Positions 8,489 through 14,465 of a stretch of 15,183 nucleotides of DNA are shown piece by piece (position 1 is the first letter of the stretch; each line of letters begins with the position of its first letter). Under the pieces are notes generated by a model, which was not told the origin of the DNA, made no database searches, and worked only from the letters and a program-made list of their open reading frames with translations. The stretch lies in NCBI GenBank assembly GCA_030619185.1, contig JAUXBW010000008.1:1-15183 (forward strand), read 5' to 3'. This stretch comes from Methyloprofundus sp. Its GTDB lineage: Bacteria > Pseudomonadota > Gammaproteobacteria > Methylococcales > Methylomonadaceae. A program made the position numbers and the translations under genes.

Positions 8489-9934
8489 ATGAGTAACTCA
8501 GCATTACAACTAGCAAAACAGGCTATCTTAGTTCCTACTGGCCTACAGGAAAGTAGTATTCATCGCGTCATGGATCAATTATTCAATGGTGCAGTTGATA
8601 GTGGTGATATTTATTTCCAGTCCAGCCATTATGAGTCCTGGGTACTGGAGGATGGCATTATCAAAGAAGGCAGCCATAACATTGAACAAGGTGCAGGCGT
8701 ACGCGCCCTATCTGGAGAGAAAACCGGTTTTGCCTATAGCGATAAAATCGACCTGAGTGAACTTTTATCTGCCGTTAAAAATGTACAGGCGATTGCACGC
8801 CAGGGGCAGACTGCAAAAGTGGCTCTACCCGCGCATACACATGTTCCTCAACTATATGCGCCCATTAATCCCTTAAGCTCTTTAAGTGACCAGCAAAAAG
8901 TAGATTTCTTACGCAAGATAGATAGTGAAACACGCAAGCTAGATGCTCGTATCGAACAGGTTATTATCAGCCTGGTTGGCGTACAGGATCATATCCTGAT
9001 AGCCAATCCAGGTGACTCACTCGCTGGCGATGTACGACCTTTAGTGCGTATGAATGTCAGTGTCATAGTCGAAGATAAAGGCCGCCGCGAACAAGGGAGC
9101 ATGGGCGGCGGTGCGCGTGAAGATTATCACTATTTTCTTGAGCAGGACAGAGCGTTAGGCTATGGTCAGGAAGCGGTTAGGCAGGCATTAATCAATTTAG
9201 ATGCCGTGCCTGCCCCGGCGGGGAGTATGACTGTCGTCCTAGGCTCTGGCTGGCCGGGTATTTTATTGCATGAAGCCATCGGCCATGGTCTGGAAGGTGA
9301 CTTTAATCGTAAAGGCACCTCTGCCTTTAGTGGCCGGGTTGGCGAGCGTGTCGCATCAGCACTGTGTACTGTGGTTGATGACGGTACCCTGCAAGGCCGT
9401 CGCGGCTCTCTGTCCATTGATGATGAAGGCACAACCACACAATGTACTACCTTGATAGAAAACGGTGTCCTTAAAGGCTATATGCAGGATAAACTCAATG
9501 CTCGTTTAATGGGGGTTCAATCTACCGGAAATGGCAGACGTGAATCCTACGCACATACGCCGATGCCACGCATGACCAATACCTATATGCTTCCCGGTGA
9601 AAGTGACCCCGAAGAAATTCTGCAATCGGTTAAAAACGGTCTATATGCCAAGAACTTTTCTGGTGGACAAGTAGACATCACCTCAGGAAAATTTGTTTTC
9701 TCGGCCAGTGAAGCCTATTTAATTGAAAATGGCAAGATAACCCGCCCAGTTAAAGGTGCCACGCTGATAGGTAATGGCCCCGAGGTATTGACGCGCGTGA
9801 GTATGGTCGGTAATGATCTCGCTTTAGATAGCGGTGTTGGCACTTGCGGCAAAGAAGGCCAAAGCGTCCCCGTGGGGGTTGGTCAGCCTACGCTGAAAAT
9901 TGATGCCTTAACTGTCGGTGGCACAAATGTATAA
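8489..9934 (+). CDS. tldD: Metalloprotease TldD
   Basis: TldD is the zinc-bearing subunit of the TldD/TldE (PmbA) heterodimer. The complex degrades unfolded peptides in its inner chamber. In E. coli it matures microcin B17 and degrades the antitoxin CcdA. The protein has 481 residues, the E. coli length. The zinc motif HEAIGH is at 261-266, within [18 protein letters not shown]. The third ligand is expected to be Cys453 in [19 protein letters not shown] near the C-terminus. All key residues are intact. The ATG follows nit by 3 bases. The partner pmbA lies 222 bases downstream, past a palindromic element that might uncouple the two. No microcin or CcdA-like substrate gene is visible here. Confidence 0.97.
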   Translation: MSNSALQLAKQAILVPTGLQESSIHRVMDQLFNGAVDSGDIYFQSSHYESWVLEDGIIKEGSHNIEQGAGVRALSGEKTGFAYSDKIDLSELLSAVKNVQAIARQGQTAKVALPAHTHVPQLYAPINPLSSLSDQQKVDFLRKIDSETRKLDARIEQVIISLVGVQDHILIANPGDSLAGDVRPLVRMNVSVIVEDKGRREQGSMGGGAREDYHYFLEQDRALGYGQEAVRQALINLDAVPAPAGSMTVVLGSGWPGILLHEAIGHGLEGDFNRKGTSAFSGRVGERVASALCTVVDDGTLQGRRGSLSIDDEGTTTQCTTLIENGVLKGYMQDKLNARLMGVQSTGNGRRESYAHTPMPRMTNTYMLPGESDPEEILQSVKNGLYAKNFSGGQVDITSGKFVFSASEAYLIENGKITRPVKGATLIGNGPEVLTRVSMVGNDLALDSGVGTCGKEGQSVPVGVGQPTLKIDALTVGGTNV

Positions 9935-9972
9935 ACTGTAGGCTGGTCTTAAGGAACGAGAATTCAAATACA

Positions 9973-10050
9973 CAGGAGTAAAAAAGCTTCAGCTTTTTTC
10001 TAGTGACAAACAGTAATAGCTAAAGCTATTGCACTCCTGCTTTTTTTATG
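9973..10050 (+). repeat. Symmetrical palindromic element, REP-like inverted pair and possible terminator
   Basis: Two diverged copies of one unit face each other. The left copy is head CAGGAGT (9973-9979) followed by hairpin AAAAAAGCT/AGCTTTTTT (9980-9999, centre TC). The right copy, read on the minus strand, is head CAGGAGT (10039-10033) followed by a hairpin whose arms are 10013-10021 and 10024-10032 (core AATAGCT/AGCTATT, one G.T pair). As RNA the two heads pair as a 7-bp stem (CAGGAGT with ACTCCTG) that encloses both hairpins, giving a three-way junction with only one 13-base unpaired linker (10000-10012). A run of seven T follows at 10041-10047, so the structure could end tldD transcription. 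A repeat-derived terminator is my best reading, and a structured regulatory RNA is an alternative. Confidence 0.7.
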
Positions 10051-10156
10051 TTTTTTAGCATTATTATTTACCTGGCTTTAGGTCATCGCGTTCATTCGTT
10101 TGTGGAGCAATGCTACGTTCTCTTAATCATAAAGCCTTTTAAAACCTAATAGATTT

Positions 10157-11488
10157 ATGCAAACTCAAGAAGAAATCAGTCATCTGGAAACTACGATTCA
10201 TGACTTATTACTGGAACCAAAAAACCAGGGTGCCAGTGCTGCAGATGCAGGCTTAAGTATTGATACCGGTTTATCGGTTAATGCTCGTCTGGGTGATGTA
10301 GAAACCATTGAGCACCATTGCTCTCAAGGTCTCGGGGTCACTGTTTATTTTGCTCAGAAAAAAGGCTCGGCCAGTAGCACTGACCTATCCCCCCAATCTA
10401 TCAAAGAAACGGTTACTGCCGCATGTAGTATTGCCCGCTACGCTAGTGAAGACCCTTATGCAGGCCTGCCCGAGCCTGAAATGCTGGCCACTGAATGCAA
10501 AGATCTGGATTTATCCCATCCATGGGAGTTAGCCGCCAAAGATGCGATTGACCTTGCTATCAGCTGCGAAGAAAGTGCCCGCCAATATCATACCGATATT
10601 AGTAACTCAGAAGGTGCTTCTGTTGATACTTACCAAGGCATACGTGTCTTTGGCAATAGCCTGGGGTTTTTACACGGCTATGCATCCACTCGCCATTCTA
10701 TCAGTTGTTCGGTTCTAGGTGAGCGTGATGGCAATATGGAGCGCGACTACTGGTATAGCGTCGCACGTAAACATCAGGATCTTGAAAGTGCCGAACGGGT
10801 GGGTATCAAAGCCGCACAAAGAACGATACAACGCTTGGGAGCACGTAGTTTAAGCTCACGTAAATCCCCGGTATTATATTCTGCCGAAGTTGCAAACGGA
10901 CTTATCAGTTCTTTTCTCAGTGCTATCAGTGGGGGGAGCCTGTATCGTAAGTCATCATTTTTACTCGATACCCTGGGTACAAAAATCTTTCCAGATTTTA
11001 TCCATCTTTATGAACAGCCACACTTGCCAGGCGCGTTAGGTAGTGCCAGCTACGATGCCGAAGGGGTAAGCACCCAAGCCAATAAAATTGTCACTGATGG
11101 CATTTTAAATAGCTATCTATTAAGCACGTATTCCGCCCGTAAATTAGGTATGCAAACGACTGGTCATGCGGGTGGCGTACATAACCTATGTATTGGTACA
11201 GGCGATAAAAACCTAGGCCAGTTACTCAAAAAAATGGGCACTGGTCTGCTGGTCACTGAACTCATGGGGCAAGGAGTCAACCCGGTTACCGGTGATTATT
11301 CAAGAGGTGCATCTGGCTTTTGGGTAGCGCAAGGAGAAATTCAATACCCTGTACAAGAAATCACCATTGCAGGTAATCTAAAAGATATGTATCAGCATAT
11401 TCTGGCCGTTGGCAATGATATTGATTATCGCGGCAATATTCGTACCGGCTCTATTTTAATTGAAGAAATGGCGATAGCGGGAGAATAA
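10157..11488 (+). CDS. pmbA: TldE/PmbA, non-catalytic partner of the TldD metalloprotease
   Basis: PmbA (TldE) is the subunit that pairs with TldD to form the barrel-shaped peptidase. It shares the TldD fold but lacks the HExxxH zinc motif, and none is present here. The protein has 443 residues against 450 in E. coli. Recognisable family stretches are DAGLSIDTGLSVNARLGDVETIEHH near the N-terminus, GSLYRKSSFLLDTLGTKIFPDFIHLYEQPHLPGALGSASYDAEGV in the middle, and VTELMGQGVNPVTGDYSRGASGFWV and NIRTGSILIEEMAIAG near the C-terminus. The ATG has no strong ribosome binding site. A promoter of its own is likely because the gap to tldD is 222 bases with a terminator-like element, but I could not pick one with confidence. 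yjgA, which often sits between tldD and pmbA, is absent. Confidence 0.95.
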   Translation: MQTQEEISHLETTIHDLLLEPKNQGASAADAGLSIDTGLSVNARLGDVETIEHHCSQGLGVTVYFAQKKGSASSTDLSPQSIKETVTAACSIARYASEDPYAGLPEPEMLATECKDLDLSHPWELAAKDAIDLAISCEESARQYHTDISNSEGASVDTYQGIRVFGNSLGFLHGYASTRHSISCSVLGERDGNMERDYWYSVARKHQDLESAERVGIKAAQRTIQRLGARSLSSRKSPVLYSAEVANGLISSFLSAISGGSLYRKSSFLLDTLGTKIFPDFIHLYEQPHLPGALGSASYDAEGVSTQANKIVTDGILNSYLLSTYSARKLGMQTTGHAGGVHNLCIGTGDKNLGQLLKKMGTGLLVTELMGQGVNPVTGDYSRGASGFWVAQGEIQYPVQEITIAGNLKDMYQHILAVGNDIDYRGNIRTGSILIEEMAIAGE

Positions 11489-11614
11489 ATCTTGCGGGAG
11501 CCTATTGTCACCCTGTAGGTCAAGTTGCCGGGTTAGATTTTTATTGCGTGGTATTAAAAAACCGGCCCGACACCAGAAGTTAATAGAATACAACATTAGC
11601 TTAAAATACAAAAA

Positions 11615-11670
11615 AGGGCGTGGCTTTAGTCCGCTAATACTGTATAAACAGCGGGCTAAAGCCACGCCCT
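11615..11670. repeat. REP-like inverted repeat pair (BIME-like)
   Basis: Two 20-base arms, 11615-11634 and 11651-11670, are reverse complements with one mismatch (T11630, which still allows a G.U pair). They flank a 16-base loop. Each arm also contains its own small palindrome around GGCTTTAGCC (TTTAGTCC in the left arm), which is the build of paired REP sequences. The pair lies between the convergent pmbA and the DUF3014 gene. On the minus strand the long stem is followed by TTTTTTGTATTTT (complement of 11602-11614), so it may also act as an intrinsic terminator for the DUF3014 gene. Repeats of this sort are usually scattered through a genome and moved by RAYT transposases, but no such gene is in this window. 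Confidence 0.85.
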
Positions 11671-11699
11671 ACTCCGTTATGTAACGAGCACGAAACAAC

Positions 11700-12560
11700 T
11701 TATTCTTTTTCTGACACAATTAAAGCCTCTACCAATTTACGCAGTTTATTTTGTATCAAACGTGTATTTTCTGGCCCCATACGTAACATTTGCTTATCTA
11801 AAGCACTCAACTTTTCTAGTTTGGGATCGGCAAATTTATAGCCTACCGTGGGTCGAATTACTTCGATATTTCCAGTAATAACTGGTGCCTCTATTATCCT
11901 GGCGGTAGCCGCTTTAATAATATCCAGCACCTGATAATTTTCCGGGTAAGAAAACTCCGCAAAGACTTGTTGAAAAAGCGGTAAATATTTTTGATACAAA
12001 GCAACGGCTGTCTGATTATCAATCGCATTAATTGCTTGTGCTAATGGGATATAGCGTTGATAAGATGCCGGGGACATATACAGTTTATCTTCAACTTTAT
12101 CTACACTAAAAGGTTCGCTAAATGATAACTCACGTAAGCGCTTTACCGGAGGGCGCATACCTTGCGCCATATCATTAATAGAAAAAAGGCTTTTCCTGAT
12201 TATCTGCTTTTTAAATAAACCAGATTTTAACTGTGCGGACATTGCTAAGACATCCCCAGTAAAATCTGCATCACTATTTGCTAACTCAGGTAAAGGCCCT
12301 CTGGGCTCAAATTGTAAATTTTCGTCATCATAACGCGGTAATTGACTGGCAAAATCAAGATTCTTATGTTGACCTGCTGCGGAGGTTTCTGCATCTACAT
12401 CAGGGATTACTAAAGCCTGATGAGTATTCTGGCCGCTCTTACTGACATCACCCTTATCAGCCGTTAGATACAACAATAAGCCAACAACCAACACAACAAC
12501 GATGATACCTATTATGACAAATGTAGATGTTTTTGAGGTATTGATATTCTGATCTTGCAT
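11700..12560 (-). CDS. DUF3014 family membrane-anchored protein of unknown function
   Basis: A 286-residue protein with one N-terminal membrane segment at about residues 13-33 (TFVIIGIIVVVLVVGLLLYL), a short positively charged tip, then a flexible stretch to about residue 85. The C-terminal domain carries the DUF3014 pattern: GPLPELANSDADF (88-100), SPASYQRYIPLAQAINAID (163-181), LYQKYLPLFQQVFAEFSYPENY (188-209), RPTVGYKFADPKLEKLSALDKQMLRMGPEN (236-265). Topology is probably N-in with the domain in the periplasm (inference from the short N-terminal tail). The family has no established function. The start has a strong ribosome binding site (AGGAG, about 7 bases upstream). It is divergent from the ytoQ-family gene and convergent with pmbA, so it is probably a single-gene unit. 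Confidence 0.88.
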   Translation of the reverse strand: MQDQNINTSKTSTFVIIGIIVVVLVVGLLLYLTADKGDVSKSGQNTHQALVIPDVDAETSAAGQHKNLDFASQLPRYDDENLQFEPRGPLPELANSDADFTGDVLAMSAQLKSGLFKKQIIRKSLFSINDMAQGMRPPVKRLRELSFSEPFSVDKVEDKLYMSPASYQRYIPLAQAINAIDNQTAVALYQKYLPLFQQVFAEFSYPENYQVLDIIKAATARIIEAPVITGNIEVIRPTVGYKFADPKLEKLSALDKQMLRMGPENTRLIQNKLRKLVEALIVSEKE

Positions 12561-12618
12561 AACGAGCTCCTGATAAATTTGACCTTGCTAAAGAAAGTAG
12601 TGCCTATGACTTATTGGT

Positions 12619-12624
12619 TATAAT
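12619..12624 (+). promoter_or_regulatory. Candidate -10 box of the ytoQ-family gene
   Basis: A perfect TATAAT lies 38 bases before the ATG at 12663. The -35 position holds no good match (AGTAGT at a 17-base spacing), so the promoter would need an activator or depend on the strong -10 box. It overlaps the divergent promoter's -10 box, so the two genes may compete for polymerase. Confidence 0.4.
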
Positions 12625-12629
12625 AAGCT

Positions 12630-12643
12630 TAAGTAAATACTTA
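12630..12643. promoter_or_regulatory. Perfect palindrome in the divergent promoter region, possible operator
   Basis: TAAGTA and TACTTA are perfect inverted arms around a central AA. The site falls in the spacer of the minus-strand promoter and just after the plus-strand -10 box, where a bound regulator would affect both genes. The region is AT-rich, so a chance palindrome is quite possible. Confidence 0.3.
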
Positions 12644-12662
12644 TTCAATCAAAGGAATCATA

Positions 12663-13106
12663 ATGTCTTATACAATTTATTTATCAGGCGAAATCCATAG
12701 CGACTGGCGCGAACAAATTAAACAGGGAATTGATCAGCAAGGCCTAAATATTGAGGTACTAGGCCCGATTACTGATCATGACAGCAGTGATCATGTCGGT
12801 GAAAAAATTCTTGGTCTTGAAGATAATAATTTCTGGAAAGACCATAAAGCAGCAAAAATAAATGCCTTACGTACCCAGAATTACATCAGCCGTTCTGATA
12901 TAGTCGTAGTCAGGTTTGGAGATAAATACCGCCAGTGGAATGCCGCATTCGATGCCGGAACCGCTTATGGACTTGGAATTCCCGTTATTGTCATGCATGC
13001 CCCGGAGTTAACTCACCCATTGAAAGAAGTGGATGCTGCCGCATTAGCCGTCACAGAAACCCCCAGACAAGTGGTTGAAATTTTACAGTATATATCTCAA
13101 GAGTAA
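12663..13106 (+). CDS. YtoQ family protein
   Basis: A 147-residue cytoplasmic protein that matches the YtoQ family along its whole length, with the signature YLSGEIHSDWREQI at residues 6-19. The fold is thought to be related to nucleoside 2-deoxyribosyltransferases. Consistent with this are the SRSDIVVVRFGDKYRQWNAAFDAGTAYGLGIPVIVM stretch (76-111), with an alternating beta strand, an acidic loop and a glycine-rich turn, and GPITDHDSSD (34-43) near a likely active site. The real reaction of YtoQ proteins is not established, so no substrate is proposed. The start has a good ribosome binding site (AAAGGA, about 8 bases upstream). It is transcribed away from the DUF3014 gene and towards ispA, with a shared hairpin terminator at 13146-13177. 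Confidence 0.85.
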   Translation: MSYTIYLSGEIHSDWREQIKQGIDQQGLNIEVLGPITDHDSSDHVGEKILGLEDNNFWKDHKAAKINALRTQNYISRSDIVVVRFGDKYRQWNAAFDAGTAYGLGIPVIVMHAPELTHPLKEVDAAALAVTETPRQVVEILQYISQE

Positions 13107-13145
13107 TCCCTGCCCTGTAGAGATAGGACTGCTTATATTTCGCTC

Positions 13146-13177
13146 AGAAAGCCGGTCTAAACTGATTCCGGCTTTCT
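13146..13177. terminator. Hairpin terminator shared by convergent ytoQ-family gene and ispA
   Basis: The perfect 10-base arms AGAAAGCCGG (13146-13155) and CCGGCTTTCT (13168-13177) enclose a 12-base loop. The hairpin lies 40 bases after the ytoQ-family stop and 86 bases after the ispA stop on the other strand. The trailing T-run is short on both strands, so it is a modest, possibly bidirectional terminator. Confidence 0.7.
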
Positions 13178-13229
13178 CATTCCGTGCCTATATTCCAAAT
13201 ATCCACTATATAAAAACAGGCTAGACTCA

Positions 13230-13254
13230 TTCGCGGCTAAAGACCGCTCCTACG
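13230..13254 (-). repeat. Single REP-like unit
   Basis: On the minus strand this reads CGTAGGAGCGG, then TCTTT, then AGCCGCGAA. It is a TAGGAG head followed by a short imperfect palindrome (GCGG paired with CCGC). It is very close in form to the GTAGGAGCGG...CCGCGA repeats common in Pseudomonas and other gammaproteobacteria. It lies just past the ispA stop codon, the usual extragenic place for such repeats. Confidence 0.75.
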
Positions 13255-13263
13255 GCGGCTATT

Positions 13264-14160
13264 TTAATGATCTCTCTGGATTATATACAAAGATAAATCA
13301 CGTAATAAATCAGCTTCTGCCCCAAAACCAGCGAGACTTTCAACGGCTTGCTCATGCAAGTCCTGTGCTTTCTGTTTTGCTCCTGCTAATCCTAACAAGG
13401 CCGGATAAGTCGGCTTATCATTATCCTGGTCTTTACCCTGTGTCTTGCCTAAGGTAGCCGTATCGCTCTCTTCATCTAAAATATCGTCTTTAACCTGAAA
13501 TGACAGCCCGATACATTTCGCATAATGATCTAGTTTTCTGGCAACGGCAGAATCCAGGTCAGGCCTGGACAAAGTTGCCAGCTGGACGGCAACACGAATT
13601 AATGCGCCTGTCTTATGGATATGCATATTTTCTAATTCAGGTAAAGTCAGCTTTTTACCCACAGATTCCAGGTCAATTGCCTGCCCCCCGACCATACCCA
13701 ATGAGCCACTAGCCTTTGTCAGAGCATTAATCATTTGTATACGTGACTCCGCACTGGCATTCATAGTACGGTCATTAGCCAGGGTCTGAAATGCCAGTGC
13801 TTGTAATGCATCACCCGCTAAAATAGCAGTTGCCTCATCATACGCTATATGGGATGTAGCTTTACCACGACGCAAATCATCATCATCCATTGCTGGCAAG
13901 TCATCATGAATAAGTGAATAAACATGAATCATCTCCACCGCACAGGCAGGGCCGTCTAAAACGTCTGGAACAATCCCCAGAGCTTTACCCGCACTATAGG
14001 TCAACATCGGGCGCATTCTTTTGCCGCCATCTAAAGTACTGTAACGCATGGCATCATGGAGTCTTTTAGGCAAAATTGTATTTGCTGGCAAGCGCAATTC
14101 CAGGGCTTTTTCTACGCGCTCCTGGCTGTTAATTAAAAATTCTTTCAGGGCGTTACTCAT
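13264..14160 (-). CDS. ispA: (2E,6E)-farnesyl diphosphate synthase IspA
   Basis: IspA condenses dimethylallyl or geranyl diphosphate with isopentenyl diphosphate to make farnesyl diphosphate, the precursor of undecaprenyl phosphate, quinone side chains and, where present, hopanoids and carotenoids. The protein has 298 residues (299 in E. coli). The first aspartate-rich motif is DDLPAMDDDDLRRGK with Asp86, Asp87 and Asp92. The second is KDDILDEESD with Asp225, Asp226 and Asp229. The sequence before the first motif (IHVYSLIHDD) matches bacterial farnesyl rather than longer-chain synthases. The end YIIQRDH matches the family. Its ATG overlaps the xseB stop by 8 bases (ATGAGTAA), so the two are translationally coupled. 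The dxs gene that often follows ispA is not here. Confidence 0.96.
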   Translation of the reverse strand: MSNALKEFLINSQERVEKALELRLPANTILPKRLHDAMRYSTLDGGKRMRPMLTYSAGKALGIVPDVLDGPACAVEMIHVYSLIHDDLPAMDDDDLRRGKATSHIAYDEATAILAGDALQALAFQTLANDRTMNASAESRIQMINALTKASGSLGMVGGQAIDLESVGKKLTLPELENMHIHKTGALIRVAVQLATLSRPDLDSAVARKLDHYAKCIGLSFQVKDDILDEESDTATLGKTQGKDQDNDKPTYPALLGLAGAKQKAQDLHEQAVESLAGFGAEADLLRDLSLYIIQRDH

Positions 14161-14386
14161 CGTTAAATGACTCCAAAGTTTGTTGACCGTTTTTTGCTAA
14201 TAAAATTTGTACTTTTTGCTCTGCCTCTTGTAAGGCTTTCTGACAAGTGCGCGTTAAATTTACACCCTGTTCAAATGATTTTAATGACTCTTCCAAAGAA
14301 ATATCACCTTGCTCTAATTGCTCAACAATCTCTTCCAAGCCTTTAAGAGAATCTTCAAATAAGGTGGCACTTTTCTTTCTAGGCAT
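14153..14386 (-). CDS. xseB: Exodeoxyribonuclease VII small subunit
   Basis: XseB is the small, helical subunit of exonuclease VII, which degrades single-stranded DNA from both ends. Several copies bind the large subunit XseA, which is encoded elsewhere. The protein has 77 residues (80 in E. coli). Its core FEDSLKGLEEIVEQLEQGDISLEESLKSFEQGVNLTRTCQKALQEAEQKVQIL is the family helical hairpin. The start ATG has no visible Shine-Dalgarno sequence. It heads the xseB-ispA pair and is divergent from parE. The small size and acidic helices are typical, and nothing looks broken. Confidence 0.95.
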   Translation of the reverse strand: MPRKKSATLFEDSLKGLEEIVEQLEQGDISLEESLKSFEQGVNLTRTCQKALQEAEQKVQILLAKNGQQTLESFNDE

Positions 14387-14428
14387 GTCGATAAAAATAA
14401 TTTAATGATAGGATAGATTAAACATTCT

Positions 14429-14434
14429 ATTATA
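14429..14434 (-). promoter_or_regulatory. Candidate -10 box for xseB-ispA
   Basis: Read on the minus strand this is a perfect TATAAT, 43 bases before the xseB start. A weak -35 candidate, TTAATT, lies 18 bases further upstream. The 79-base gap between xseB and parE must hold both promoters. It is very AT-rich, so the plus-strand parE promoter cannot be placed. Confidence 0.35.
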
Positions 14435-14465
14435 TATGAAAAACACCCGAGTAATTAACTAGAAA

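Larger units (their letters stand above)
12619..12648 (-). promoter_or_regulatory. Candidate sigma70 promoter of the DUF3014 gene
   Basis: Read on the minus strand, TTGAAT (complement of 12643-12648) and TATTAT (complement of 12620-12625) are separated by exactly 17 bases, about 60 bases before the start codon at 12560. This is a good match to a sigma70 promoter. Its -10 box overlaps the plus-strand TATAAT on the opposite strand. Confidence 0.5.

Noticed and set aside
9940..9962. Possible decayed REP unit (TAGGCTGGTCTTAAG) just after tldD
   Set aside because: It resembles the unit at 13230-13254 only over a few bases and has no palindrome, so chance similarity cannot be excluded.
8489..11488. 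Idea that TldD/PmbA serve a local microcin or RiPP pathway
   Set aside because: No precursor peptide, cyclodehydratase or exporter gene is present, and the two genes sit in their usual housekeeping setting.
11456..11665. Minus-strand frame of 69 codons after pmbA
   Set aside because: It begins inside the REP pair, and the SGLKPRP-like peptide is just the translated repeat.
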